Part shown: positions 1-13,085 of the stretch, piece after piece
Layout: the number at the start of each line of letters is the position of its first letter
Position numbering within the stretch: position 1 is the first letter of the stretch
Assembly (NCBI RefSeq): GCF_022605725.1
Contig: NC_065567.1
Location: 39,597,127-39,661,126 of the forward strand
Length of the DNA: 64,000 nucleotides
From: Anthonomus grandis grandis
Taxonomy: Eukaryota > Arthropoda > Insecta > Coleoptera > Curculionidae
Direction of reading: 5' to 3'
Notes under the pieces: model-generated
What the model was told of the DNA's origin: nothing
The model's input: only the letters and a program-made list of their open reading frames with translations
Databases searched by the model: none
Position numbers and translations under genes: made by a program

Positions 1-24
1 GTACTAAACAAAAAAAAATATTTA

Positions 25-395
25 TTTTTGGAAGTGGTAGACATTGGTAAAGTTTTGGATAACATTAATAGCATTAGACCAAGCATCAAGTTCACGATGG
101 AGTTGGAAACATAGTCAGCACTGCCCTGATTAAATGTTCTTGTATGAAACAACGATAGATACCTAAGGACACCTACAACAGCAATCGTCCTGGTTCAATA
201 AAGGTGCTAATTATTAAAACTCTGTATAGAAGGGCAGCTGCAATATGCAACAATTAACGAACCTTCGGAGAAAATTATAAGAATTGCCAGAAAATGCAAC
301 ATCAAACCTGCCTTTACTTTAAAGGCAATCATATGAGGCTTAGTTTCGAAGACCAAGCCAAAATACTATTTAACCAAAACGTCGTGTTACATTTG
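25..395 (+). pseudogene. Penelope-like retroelement, reverse transcriptase relic
   Basis: Frames with several stops read as the end of a Penelope-like (PLE) reverse transcriptase. Around 58-115 there is a stretch like INSIRPSIKFTMELE, then fragments like NVLV, DRYLRTPT and TLYRRA. At 270-310 SEKIIRIARKCNIK corresponds to the linker before the GIY-YIG domain. A related linker occurs in the relic near 51680. The copy is heavily decayed and may continue to the left of the window. It has no coding capacity. Confidence 0.6.
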
Positions 396-2084
396 AATTA
401 AAGACATAAAAGTCCAAAAATTAAATTTTACAAAAAAATATACATTATTTTAATTTTTCTGATAGAAAGTTAAGCTTAGCTTAATTAAATGGTTATCAAA
501 AACTGTGAATAATGATTATCAATGGTTTATAATTAAATCACCTCTTCGTTTTCAATTTTACTCAGAATTGAGCCTTTCTCATTTTGAATAGTTTATTATA
601 TTACGATTTAGAAATATCTAGTGAATATAAAAATATATGTTTTATTAAGTAATACTATGGATGAATCTTTTAAAATTATACTCGTACCAACAATCATACA
701 GGAAACAATTTCTCACAAGATGCCTGCATACCTATGTAATATGCATATCTATTATTGTACCTACAATAATAACTGTGATTATCCAGTTCTACAATAATTG
801 AAAGCCGCAATTTAAGCAACGACATTATACGTTCTTAATTCTTTACTTAGCCTATAAGGTTTGTATAATTGTTGCTCTAAATTTACTTGTATGTAAAATA
901 TAGTTATGTATATCTAATAACACGAATAAATGACAATTGAAAGACCTAGATCTTAATTAATTGTTAATCGGCCAAATCTATCTGGAGTTAAATACTATTT
1001 GAGTTAAAACTTATTATTGTATAGATTAGAATAAAATATATTGTTAAGGATTTTTGAGTCTACCTTTTTTATAATATTTTTTTTTGCAGCTTAACAATTT
1101 TTTTCCTTAGCTGTTAGTCAAGCCATAATCAAAGTATGAATTGTTTGTTATTGAATTACATACAATTGATAGTTTTAGATTTTATTACCGTAAGTTCTCT
1201 AAATAAAAATTATTATGTTTTTGACTTAATTGACAAAATATATGCATTGACTAATTGACAAAATATATACATTTAGATATATTTTTTTATAATGGAATAG
1301 CTTTAATTAGTACAAGGATATTCTTTCGCACTACTTTTGTCCCAACGTGTACCTCTTGCGCCACCTAAAAATAATTTTTCAAAACACGAATTAAGGTAGA
1401 GCTGAAAAGGTAAACTATTCAAACATAAATAAAAATTAATTTTATATATATTTGGTAAAACTATAAAGGCACTATAGACTAAATACTTCTTTTATTTATT
1501 TTGTTTAAATTAGTTAAATTCAATTTGATAGACAAAGTGAATCCTGGCTTTTACCAAGTAGATAAAAAATACGTTTACAGCTATAGATTAATTGGTTTTA
1601 AATTGAAAAAAAATTAAAATTAGTCGTCTTATTTATTATGCTATCGGCAGATATAATCCCGCGTAAATATAACATTTTAACTTAAGGCTAACTAATTTAA
1701 TTTATCTTTATTTTAAGTTAATTTAAAAAACTGTATTTTAGACGAACCAAAAACATTAAATATTTAAGTTTGAATTATTTATTTTACAAAATTTTAGGTT
1801 TGAACTATTATTAACCGAAATAAAAATATATACAGAAGAATAAATAAAATGAAAGTAATTAAGAAGTTGAACAAGTATTGAATTTTACGACAAATATATT
1901 TCTGTTTAACCACTTTTATAAGTAATATATTTCACTAAAAAATAGTCCACTTGGCCACTAATGCTTTCGGAAAATTTTCACATTATCTTAAAGGTGATAT
2001 ATCCTTAAATATAAAGGTATCTCTCTTGCTGACCTTGTTTGTGACTGATATGACAAATGTAGAATGAGCTGCCTTTAAATTTTA
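396..2084. other. AT-rich spacer, no gene seen
   Basis: Apart from the dispersed repeat at 1258-1425, no coding region, RNA gene or recognisable element is visible. Runs of A/T and stops occur in all frames. Confidence 0.5.
1258..1425. repeat. Dispersed repeat, copy 1 of 3
   Basis: This copy shares landmarks with about 12888-13085 and 50108-50300: an aaatatat-catttagatata start, aatagctttaatt, then aaaacacgaattaagg, then gaaaaggtaaac. Similarity is visible by eye but diverged. The family is unknown; a SINE or a non-autonomous element is possible. Confidence 0.45.
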
Positions 2085-3165
2085 TGAAATTTTATCAAAT
2101 ATTATAAAAAAAGCACCAACAAGAAAACTATTTTTTGCAAAGAAAATAGGAAACTAGGATCATGGAAAAAAAGGTATAATAAACTCAATAGACACAGGAG
2201 ACTCTATAAAAAAGAAGCTTATTTTAAAAAATAACCTAAATTTTAAAAAACTAACAGGACTGTTTTAAATAATTTGACAAGAAAAACTAAACATGAAGAC
2301 TTTAAAAATTAAAGAACTAGAATAACTTTTCAGAAGCTAAAAAATAAAAGCTGATTTTGGTTCTGTACCATTCAACATTTTTCCAAAACAAATAATGAAT
2401 TTTGGATAAACTTGAACAATTTTCAAATACTAAAGATATATTCAACTACTGTAGTAAGTATTTTCATAACGAAGGTGTCAAAATTCGTAATAAAACTCAA
2501 AAACAAAAAAAAAACAGTTAAATTTCGATACAAGGCTTCGTCATTTAACAATATCAGAAAACGAGAAAGATCTTATACAGCGTATCTTAAGAAAGTAAAA
2601 GATGAAGTAAGTTCTAGTAAGTAATAATAAAGAAAATTCACTCATAGTTTGTTCCACCTTCAACTCATTATAAATTTTTACTTTAGAACGGCCATAATCA
2701 TTCCAATTCTCAAATCAGGCGATATACAAATAGTAAGTAATTAGCGTCTTATAAACATAATATATAATTTTTTAAAAAACTGTCTCTAACGTAGATTTTG
2801 AAGGCAAAGAATATTCTATCAGTCAAAATCAAATGAATTTGGTTTACGTGAGGGTCAGAGTATAACTGGTGCATATTGGAATTAACAAAAAAGCTAATTC
2901 ATAGCGAAACCAACTGCTTGACTGTTTTCGTATACCTCTAAGGAGTTTGATACGGTACCTCACTTAACATTCCTGAATGTCTTAAATGAATATTCGGTAC
3001 GAGGAACCGCCTTAAATGTATTTTCTAGCTTCGTAAATAACACAGTGCAAATAGTCTAAATTAATGGAAAATATCCAAACAGTTGAAATTAGTGTCCCGC
3101 AGACTACCGTCTTGGACTCTTTGCTGTTTATGAGTTTTATAAATTCTGAAATAAATTATTATAAA
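2085..3165 (+). pseudogene. Non-LTR retrotransposon (Jockey/CR1-like) RT relic
   Basis: A decayed ORF2 of a non-LTR retrotransposon is readable across shifting frames. The pre-RT linker is near 2165-2330 (GIINSIDT and YKKAYFKNN-like pieces). An open stretch covers 2412-2624 in the region leading into the RT. The RT itself follows: IIPILKSGD near 2697-2725, QNQMNLVY and then REGQSITGA near 2830-2870, VYLSKEFDTVPH near 2930-2965, and VPQTTVLDSLLFMSFIN near 3095-3145, equivalent to the GxPQGSxLGPLLF-xYIN motif. The YADD motif is not preserved. Many stops and frameshifts make it inactive. Confidence 0.7.
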
Positions 3166-3978
3166 AAATGAACTAAAAATAAATAACACCATTATAATAT
3201 CGTACGCCTATCATACCGCTATTATCTTTTAGGGATCTTCCTGTCATAATGTTAAATCGTTGGCTGAGGAAGGATTTAAAAAAATATTATTCCTTAGTTC
3301 CTAGTTACCAACTTTTAAACTAACTTTTAACAATGAAAAAAATTAGTGCCTTTTATGCTTTTTTTCGACCCTATTTTGCCACCATAAAGCTTAAGGAAGG
3401 GTATATTAACATGTTACATTTTATAGTAATTTAAATTTAATGCAGGGATTTGTAGGTCAAATTAATATCCATGTCCTTCTACTAGTTTATTAATCTAATA
3501 AGTTTACGTCGTCGCTTTACACTAGAAAAGTTTACTACTACTTGTTTGATTATAACATTTTTCATCAATATAAAAAAATTAAAATAAGAATACCTTTTAT
3601 TGTTTTCTTTTACAAAAAATATTATAAGAACTGTAACATTAAATATTCCAATAGTGATGAATATAATTAAATTTATACAATTATGATTTTATTTTAAAAC
3701 AACACTAAAAAATAACTACAATAATTTATAATAATAACTATTAATGAGTGGTTTTTACACTTTTCACCACTAGACGGACATACTTGTTTCTAACTTGCTG
3801 TATTCTCTTGAGGAGAAAATTAAAGCTGTTTTAATAATTGTGAGGGCGTAATAATTAATAAAAGATCACGTAATACTTTAAATAAATTATATTGTGAGGG
3901 ATTTACAATAAACTTAATTTTTTGCGAGTATATTGGATATATTCATTATTGTTTTTTTTCTTCTTTTTTCTCTTTCAG
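3166..3978. other. Spacer, no gene seen
   Basis: AT-rich sequence with no recognised gene or element. It ends in the long pyrimidine tract before the exon-like segment at 3979. Confidence 0.5.
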
Positions 3979-4020
3979 TATGAAGTTATTGCTTATGAAA
4001 TAAGGTTTCACTGGAATCAG
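3979..4020 (+). other. Exon-like 42-nt segment with strong splice sites
   Basis: A long pyrimidine tract ending in tctttcag (about 3950-3978) is followed by 42 nt ending CAG and then the donor gtgagt. Only phase 0 is open, giving 14 residues that begin YEVIAYEIRF. The other two phases contain stops. It lies upstream of the FGF core exon on the same strand, so it could be a 5' or alternative exon. It cannot sit directly before 28187, because that junction requires a phase that is closed here. The peptide matches no family I recognise. Chance pairing of splice-like sites remains possible. Confidence 0.35.
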
Positions 4021-4589
4021 GTGAGTTATAATAGTAAGACCTCAAATATAACCAGAAAGATACACTATTTTTATTTTATTGCTAAATATTTAGTTTTGCA
4101 GCAATGCTAAATTAAATTTTTTATAATATTTACAATAAAATATTAAGTAAGATTTAATGCTAAAGAAGATGTTATCTGTTATAAGATATTTTTCTGTATT
4201 TAATATCCCAGATATTTTTTTATCTAAAGACAATTCAATTAAATTTCTCTATGGTTTTTAAATTAAATTTAAATTTGCAAACGTAAGAAAGCACAAAAAT
4301 ATTATACGTTTTTACTAGATCAAATGTAACCGAAATATTTAATGTATGAAATTTCCTTTCATTATATACCTAATGATGTGGCTTTTATATAACCATTATC
4401 GATAATTAAAAGCCACTTTAAAAATTGATTTATATCAGAAATGTATATTTAGTTTACTGGCTTTTAAGGTCTTTAGAATTGATCTATATTGTAAAATCTA
4501 TAAGCTGTATTTTTTAAGCATCATTTTAAATTCATACGATGTTTGATTGTTAAATAACGAAACTGGTTACAAAAAATGGTTTTATTATT

Positions 4590-5360
4590 AAAATTATTCT
4601 ACATTCGAATGCTTCCCTTTACTATACTTTCCTCACTATACACCATTCCAAACTTTTTTTCTATTGGTCGAAGCAGTGCTGTTGATTGGTAAGGGCCTTT
4701 GGAAGCTCTGCCATTTTTTGCTTTACTGCCTCAATTAACTCAAATTGCGTCCCTTTCAAAGCAGATTTTATCTTCGGAAGTAGCAAAAAGTCGCACAGTG
4801 CCAAATCTGGCAAGTACGGTGACAGACATCCTTCATTTTTTGATTCTGGGCAATTCAGGCATCTTCTTATGCATCGATTGCCGCTTTCTTTTAATACCGT
4901 ATTGAAAAATCCACGTTTCGACTAAGTAATAATGCTTTTCATCAGTTTGCCATCTTGTTCTAACCTTCTAAAAAAATCTGAGCAGACCTGTTGACGCTTT
5001 GGTTAGGAGTCAGGTTTTTTGGCACCAACTTCGCACAGACTTTTTTCATGTGTAATTATTCTGTTTCTTTATAGACGTTTACAGCCTTAACAATCATTCG
5101 GATGCATATTCGACGATCTGCACGTACAATTTGGTTGATTTTAGTCACTATTTCCGGAGTTAAAACTGTGACAGGGCGACTTGGGCGCTGGTCATTTTCA
5201 GTGCTCTCTCAGTCCCCACTTAAGCGCTTACACCATTCAAAAATACACTACGGGGTCTTTTTCAATTTAATAAGAAATTTGAGATTAATATGTTGTTTTT
5301 CATCACATATGAATAGAAAAGATTTCTAGCTACCCAACGCACTAGTCGTTTATTTCCTTA
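4590..5360 (-). pseudogene. Mariner transposase relic
   Basis: On the minus strand, fragments in order match a mariner transposase. GRPVTV-like residues, a TKINQIVRADRR helix and then MKKVCAKLVPKNLT lie between about 5200 and 4990. Near 4840-4700 PDLALCDFLLLPKIKSALKGTQFE corresponds to the SPDLAPxDFFLFPKLKxALKGTxF block holding the third catalytic Asp, followed by HCFDQ and a decayed C-terminus. The middle of the catalytic domain is badly degraded and stops interrupt all frames. No clean terminal inverted repeats were found. Confidence 0.75.
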
Positions 5361-6466
5361 CTCCTCTAGGGCGCCACCTAGGGGCGCTATCTCGTTAGTT
5401 AATAATTTATACACTCCACAACATTCAAAAACATCGTCAGTTAACATTCCATATAAACCGATAATAAGTGTAATATTAATTTTTAGCAGTATTTTTTGGA
5501 TAATTTGTTTAAAACGATATTTGTTACTTGCGTATTTATCTATTATATAAAATTAACTATTTCTTATTATATTTATCATAAGTAACAAGTTTCTTAAAAA
5601 TATTAAGTTTGTTAAATTTGAAAATAATTAATAAATATTAAACTCTACGAAATAGTCCTAATAAAATATAAAATATAGTTTGACTATAACCTGGTGTCGA
5701 TTTAAATTATTTATATCATAAAAATATTGGGAACATTGCACTTAAAAATTTAATAAGCTTAAAGAGCTTAAGTATTCATTACAAAATTAGAAAGGTGTCA
5801 TTGCTCGAAGCAGACATAGTCGAAATTCGTTTGAAAAAAGAAACTCTATTGGCAATGTTACAAGTCACAAGCCCACAGAATCAACAACGTTCGCATAGTT
5901 TATTTTTTCTCTAACCGCAGAATTACATTTTTGCGTAATATTTACGGGGTGACGGCCTCATAAATGCGTTCTAATTGTTTCCTTTTGATCAATTTACTAG
6001 ACTATGTAATAATTGTTCGTTCTTAAACGCTTTCAAAAATGCACGAGCCTAGCAACTTTACAAGTACTTAATGAGTCATTTATGGCATAGAGCAATTGGA
6101 TATTGTCACATATTACAGTTTTGGTAGGTTTGCAATGCAATTTTTAAGGATTTAGGGCCTTAGTCGAATAAGTGAATCAATTTGGAAAATTCATTAAATT
6201 GAATATCATCCTTTAAATTCTTTCAATTTTATATTTTATTATATTTTTTAAACTAGTAGTACTATATAATTCGTATTTAAATAAATAATAATTTTATAGG
6301 CTTAAGAAAAGTGTTAAAAGTTACAATATAATAATATACGTATCTTCGTAATATAGTTTTTTGATTATTTAATATTGTTGTTCTGAATAAAATGACCCTT
6401 CGGAATTCTTATGAAATGCAGGGTGGTGTAAAACAATATTCGGTGCAAATATTTTAAGAGCCTATT
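5361..6466. other. Spacer, no gene seen
   Basis: No gene recognised. The GC-richer bases at 5365-5395 probably belong to the neighbouring mariner relic. A cagggtggtg motif at 6419 resembles a mariner-type terminus but has no clear partner. Confidence 0.4.
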
Positions 6467-7110
6467 GTTGGGGTCAAAATAAGATATTTTTCTTCATAAA
6501 TATGTTACTAAAATGCATTCCCTTAGAGCTACAGCCCGCGCAAATTGCGTGAAGAATATCGATTATTTGTAACAGTGACTACAGTTATACATCAAATAGC
6601 ATAAAAATTTGCAAGTCCCAATTTTTTTTGATGCTTTTGACATTTTCCGTCCCATATTCGTGTAAACTCAACTTTGGGGAAGAATTCAGGAGGGCTTAGC
6701 TGAGCAGTCACGGCCCATTTCTTTTTTTCTATTTTGATAGTTTAATCAGGTTTAATAATGCCCTCCTTTAATTTACCAGCAATTTTCACGAAAACGATTA
6801 ATTCTATCGAAAAAATGCAGGAGACGAAAATTTTAGATTTTTTCATGGCTTGCTAGATGGTGTTGCTAGATTTTTTACCTTCTTATTGAAAATATAAGAT
6901 AGGGGTCATCAGAAGGGTAAGCCCCTCTGAATGCTCCCCTAAAATTGGACTTACACCACTTTTATAACGGAAAATAAAAAGGGCAACCAACCCAACCCAA
7001 AAAAAGACTTGCAAATTGTCTGGAAATTTGACGCATAATAATAATTGTAGTCACGGTTCATTTTAGGACATATGTTTATAAGGAAAAAAAGTCTTATTTT
7101 GACTCCAACA
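6467..7110. repeat. Foldback region with diverged inverted arms
   Basis: The left arm at 6467-6634 begins tgttggggtcaaaataaga. It is matched in reverse complement by 6994-7110, which ends tcttattttgactccaaca. Further matching blocks include aaaatg, gtgactac and a shared aatttgcaagt motif. The arms are imperfect and of unequal length. No transposase is visible between them. A non-autonomous DNA transposon is plausible. Confidence 0.5.
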
Positions 7111-10100
7111 AAACAAAACGTATTAAAATCTGGGTAAATAGATTCATACATAATAATTATGGGGAGTTCTGGGACTGTCAGCAAGTACTTTAATAAATTA
7201 ATTATTACCAGTTCATTCATCTGCTATTGCGTCTAGTGCGTATGTACCTATAACTATTTACAATTAAGAGTCCTAAACCTAATAACTTATATGGCTTATA
7301 AAAAATGAGCCAAACATGTTTTACAGAAAAAGAGATGATCATTGACCATATTGAATGCCCTGTATGCCCTGAAAGCATACAAATTATCATATAGAATCCC
7401 GGACGCATGATAGGATTATGTTGACATATTAAGCAAAAAATAAACCCGAAGGTGAGACAACAAATTCAAAATTGTCGACCACAAGGTCTTTGAGAATAAT
7501 CAGAAAATTACTCTTATTTCTTTCGACCTTATACGGAGTAACTTGATGTCTTCATTTTTCATGCAGCCACACAATTTGCTGTTGTTTATGCCTATCTTTC
7601 ACTTGTCTTAACGCTTATATCGAGCGTACGCGTCGATCGGCAACCCAGATTATGTTACAAATATGTTAAAATGGCGCCTCGTACTACGCCGTTATGTCCA
7701 ACATAAAAAATCTCAGGTAATTGCTCTCCTACAGTTTCACTAGCACACATTTATTTCGACGTGACTCTTATAGATTCTTTCAACGAACACACACACATTT
7801 AGGTGCAAGGTTGGTATTCCTTTTTGTTTCATTGTTATACATACGTTAATTAACTAAATCAGGAAGGATGTTACAATCAAATGCTTTGAATGCAAAGCAA
7901 TTATATAACAGAGGCTATGTCTTTCTGCATGGATATATAATATGTACACTATTATGTTAGTATTTTTTTATTCATCAGCGAGGAATGATACAATATCCCT
8001 AATTCTAAAGTACTTAGGGACTTTACAGGACTTTTAAAATATTTTCTTTTGATTTCATTTTTTAAACAACTGTTATTAAATAGTAATTATAAAGTTTTAA
8101 TGAAAACTAAAAGTGATAATACCTCAGATTATATAACATCATTTGAAAAAATAGACACGCATTTAGCATTTAAATAATTGGATTCTTGCCAGTCAAATGT
8201 AAACTCAAATAAAATCACTTTTGTCTTTTAAAAATAATACAAAAAGTGACACGCATCTTAGGCTACAGCTTTTCATAAGCTGATCATACAAAAGAAATGA
8301 CAATGTTGTTGTATTATTTTTTATAAGTTTTAGCATTGCCAGCTGATTCTTGTTTAATTAAATCCACCAATTTAGAACCTCTTACCAGATTATGAAGGCA
8401 CAAACTGTGTTAAAATTTCTTTTTAGTTTACATCAAATATAAACTAAAAGTAAAGCTATTGCAGAAGGAAAATCAAACATATTGAACTTTTGTTAATATA
8501 ATTCAGTTTGGTGTTTAATCCGCCTATTATTAGAATCTCGCTAAAGAGAATGTTAAACGAGTTACAGATATTGCAAGTAATGATTTCTCTATTTCGTTTT
8601 GTGGGAATGAAGAAAGCTCTTGAAGCTGTAAATTAGTTAGTTCATCCTTCTCGTACATCTCGTGTATAGTATATCCTAGTATATCTCATGTATTCTTACT
8701 GACATATTATAGTTTCCTTAAATCAGTAATCACTTGTCGCACTCTCTCATTCTTTATCAAGAAAGACATATAAAGCAATTCTTTATAAATTATTAAAAAC
8801 AATAATATATGTATCAGCGGCATTTTAATAATATTTTAAGTACTTTTGACAAATTTGTTTTTAATTAACACAATCATTTATGAGTTATTCTACCATAAAA
8901 CACTCCGCAAAAACAAACATTGGTATATTTCTCATTCATTATTATATACTTATAAATATATAGAAACTTTTTTAAATATACTTACATATGTACGTACCAT
9001 TTTTTAAAAGAAGCATTAATTATTATTTATTTTTAAATTTTAAAGTTAAAACTGCTCCAGACATTTGTCCTATGAATGATATTAGAATATAGGCAGAAAA
9101 ATACATAAAGACATGTATATGTCAAATAAATCTTTTACAACCGTAAAATCTAAATAATGTTCTTACTGTGTTCCTAAGAAACGACTACATTTATGTGTTC
9201 TCCTAGCGTAAAATTGCCATATTTTTTTTGCTTTTAACTACTACACATAAAATATGACAGGCCCTTTTTGTCTAAACTTAAAAATATATTTTCTTATTTT
9301 CTGTACCCAGTGGTACATAAAGAACGATTTTATTTTAATTTTGACAGATATGAATCCTGAGTATTTTCATTTTTAGCACAATTATTTATTTGTTGAGTCT
9401 TCATGTGGATATGTAATTTTCTTTGTGTTATTTTAAGGCATTTTAAAGAGAACTTTGTTTGCGTATTATATGAATATCCAGTACTTTTTTCAACGTACTG
9501 TTTTTTTAGCTTCTCTATAACTTTTTTTTTTATTTTACTTTAACTTAAAAAAATCTATACTAAAGACTCTTTCTTGGTCTTTGTATATGACAGGTAAGTT
9601 TAATAGGTTACTATTTTATTACAAATATATAGAACTACTTAGATTAACATTTTAACTCAAAATGAATAAAAAATATAAATCATAATTAAAATTCCTACTT
9701 CAATTAAATGAGAAGTATTTTATGTTCAGTATAAAAAGAATATTCTTATTTTCTTCTTGTCGTAATTTACTCACTAAATATGACATGATATAAGATAACT
9801 ATATTTTATGTGGCGGCTTTTAGGACAACAAACGTCCAGCTATTATATTTTATCATCCCCAAAAGATATATGAATACGCCTTTTCGAGGTAACAATTAGA
9901 TGTTATAAAATAGAATAATATATTAGGTTACTCCTTACACTACCCAATCTTCGGCATGATTTAAATTATAAATGCTTTTCACCATGACTTTAACGCCCTG
10001 TTAAACTGCGTGAAGAAGGCGGATAAGAAATTAATTATTATTGATAATTTTAAATACATTATTAACACTTATTTTTGCGAGAAAAGCTTACACATTTTAT

Positions 10101-11400
10101 AGTTTTGTTTGAAAATAAAGCTAAATTGCCTTGGTGAAAAGTGAGGTGAAATAATTGAATGACTTGTGGACTGACTATAGTAAAGGCATAAAAATACAAG
10201 ATACGACTATGCAAATGATAGTGTCAAGCGAAAAGTTTGTTTTGTACTATAAGGCAAATAATTATCAGTGAAACGTAAGCAAATTTTGTTGTTGTTAGCA
10301 ATGCGAGGTAGATAAAATAGGTAGTGAGGGTTCTAAGTGGTACAGCACGTAAAGAAATTTGAATTTGGGTTAAGGGACAACATCAATTCGATTAAAATTT
10401 GAAGGTTGACGATGTTTATGAAGCTTCTGACAATATTTTTATTAAGTTCGATGTTGTAAAGGTGTCGATGCATTTTTTACTACTAATTATTTTTAATATT
10501 ACTTAACACAACATTTATAATTAGTATTTTTATCTAAAAATTTTGTGAACCTAAATTTTAAAACATTATTTATTTTTCTTAAAACATCAGCGAAACTTTT
10601 TTTTACGTACTAATGAGTAGTAACGTGAGAAATATAAAGAGCCGTACTTTTAGGAGAACTATAGGCATAAACTCTTTAAATTTCAATAAGACATATTTAA
10701 ATTATGCTCAAGGGTTAAACCAAATTAAATTTTCATATGTATATAGATAAATATAAGTAACAATATGTAAAAAATTTTTGTATGTAAATTTGATACAAGG
10801 TTACACAGACCTCAGATACATAAAGTTATTTAAGACGCACCTTCATTGAGGACAATCTATATGTAATACTTTAAATCCAATCGTATATTAACCCATACTT
10901 TCTTAATTTGCATAGAATTTTATTTACTGAACTATTGTTATTATAATATGTTACTGGATCGTTAGTTATACGGATTATTTTATCAAGAACGACAACTCTT
11001 TGGCGCGCTTTACTTACTATTTATAACATTTTTTTTGTACTTTTTAATATAATTAGTTTACCACTACTTAATATTCTGGCAATCAAAATATTACTATAAA
11101 ATGAAGTTTATAAAAGTACAAATTTGTATTTTTTTTATTGTTTAAAGGTGGGTATTTGGGATGGCATCTAAAGAAACTATTGAATAATTGAATAATGTGC
11201 TACAACTACATAAATTTAAAAATGACTTTTAGAAAACCTATAATATTGATGGACAACTAAGGTACATATAATAATAGTCTGTATTTTTTTTGGCTAAGCT
11301 GTATTCGCTTTTAGATATTAGCAAAAGGCAAATATTCGCAAAGCAATTAAAGTAAAAATAACAGACCATATTATGAATGGTAGCAAATATTGGCACTCTA
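7111..11400. other. Long AT-rich span, no gene supported
   Basis: Small open frames here (for example minus strand 7217-7408) have no recognisable similarity. A slightly GC-richer patch lies at about 7420-7700. A CAG-gtaagt donor-like site at 9591-9598 has no convincing coding sequence upstream. Confidence 0.45.
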
Positions 11401-11414
11401 AATGATTTTTTGTT

Positions 11415-11590
11415 CCACATTAACTATATCAGACCCTAAATTAAATTCACGATGGAGACCTGGAGGGATATGCATGCGTGCCCTTTCTGGATGTTCTTCT
11501 AAAGACCCACAATGGAACCATGAGAATATCGGTTTACAGGAGACCTACACTTACTTGACAATATCTAACCTAACTATCAAGTTGCTTTAA
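11415..11590 (+). pseudogene. Penelope-like reverse transcriptase fragment
   Basis: A short relic reads KFTMETWRDMHACPFW and continues with pieces matching NGT-x-YR-x-YRKPTHTD-x-YL, the same RT segment as in the relic at 25-395. It has a frameshift and in-frame stops. A motif about 130 bp downstream (11718-11740) is the reverse complement of agtggtagacaatgg. A similar motif lies beside the relic at position 33 and beside the hairpin at 42161, so it may belong to the element's end. Confidence 0.5.
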
Positions 11591-12887
11591 GATATGACTA
11601 AGGATAGTCATGGTTGACATTCACATCTAGGGTAAGAGTATAAATCTGTAAAATATAGATATTTTACCAACCGAACTGTGGTGTTAAATCCATTATTTAG
11701 ACAGGTTCCACAATAAACTTTCCATTGTCTACCACTTTAAAAAAAACATTACTATGAATATTTTAAAGTAACAACTGACATTTACGTGTCTGGTGCAACC
11801 GCAGGTATTTATTTGGCAGCCAAACATATGCGGAAGTCGGCTATTTTTTGAATATCGAAATTGTCGCACTCAAGATTCGGACCTAAATTCTATGAATAAA
11901 GTGGTTCTACATTTATTTAGGTTAATAGCGTATTGTACTCGCCATAAAAATCAAAACAACTTTTAAGTAGGTGTCTGATAACTTTTTTATGAGTACTTAT
12001 TTAAAGTAAATATATATATATATCCTTTTATACCTGAAATCTTTATAATATCATGAAGTTAAATTTAAGTCATTATATTTAAGAAGATTGTTAAAGAAAT
12101 AACAGATATACTATGACACGTATTATAGTAATACAGTTATTTTTATGAACTTCTTACTAATTATATAAGGGATAATAAAAGGTTGAGAACATGGTAATTT
12201 TTCAGTATAAATGCATATACAATACGAAGGAAATAATATTATTTAGTGGTCAAAGCTTAAAGAGAGTTTTATAGTAAGGACTGGCTAGGTTTTGGTTAAA
12301 TCAAGTTATATTCGACTAAATCCACTAACGGTAAATGAATCATGCTTAAAAAATATACCAAATAATAAGTAATACCAAAAGCTTAATAGTTCGTAATCCA
12401 ATTCATAATAGTATCAAAATTATACATATTATCTTTCATAAAACAGAAATCGTCAACAATTGAATATCCTAAATCCCATATACCTTATTTTCCCAATGAT
12501 GAATAAGGTAGCGTACAATTTGAAAAATTAAATAGTACAAAGCTACTTATTGATTAATTAGGCTCTTTATATTCCTAATCAACTTATCCAGTAATACTAT
12601 GTCTAACGTGATAAAACATAAAACAAAACACAACTATTTTTTATATTTGTAATATTATCCAAAGTTAATACTCATTTAACTATTTTCTATAAGCAGCAAA
12701 CTTAAAGTATAAAAATAATAAAAATATACAAAAAGTAATGAATAATGAAAATATATTTATTCAGTGTTTTAAGAATCATAAAGAAATACATACAACTCCT
12801 CTTTTATTTACATTTCCCATCACAGCTCCTATCAGAAATTATTTAAAAGCCAGTAGATCTTGTTAAAAGTTAACAAAAAAGGGTACC

Positions 12888-13085
12888 ATTTTTTTAAATA
12901 ACTATTACGAAATATATGCATTTCGATATAGCTTTTGATAAAAGAATAGCTTTGTTCGGTAATCAGGGCCAGAAATATCCATTCTCGTACTTGTTTAGAA
13001 ATGAGTACATGTGCTGCTATCTAAGTCATGCTTCAAAACATGAATTAAGATCACTGTATGCGAAATAGTAGATGAGACAAATATG
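12888..13085. repeat. Dispersed repeat, copy 2 of 3
   Basis: It aligns by eye with 1258-1425 and, more closely, with 50108-50300. Shared blocks are attacgaaatatat, gatatag-ttttgataaa, ggtaatca, gagtac-tgtg-tgctatctaa and the aaaacatgaattaag type end. Confidence 0.55.

Noticed and set aside
4686..5329. Plus-strand open frames
   Set aside because: They are antisense shadows of the minus-strand mariner relic.
9511..9598. Possible exon ending at CAG-gtaagt
   Set aside because: The donor is good, but the preceding sequence is T/A-rich with stops and no conserved peptide.
10000..10460. Possible mariner N-terminal relic
   Set aside because: A WVKGQHQFD-like phrase is suggestive, but there is no ordered series of motifs.
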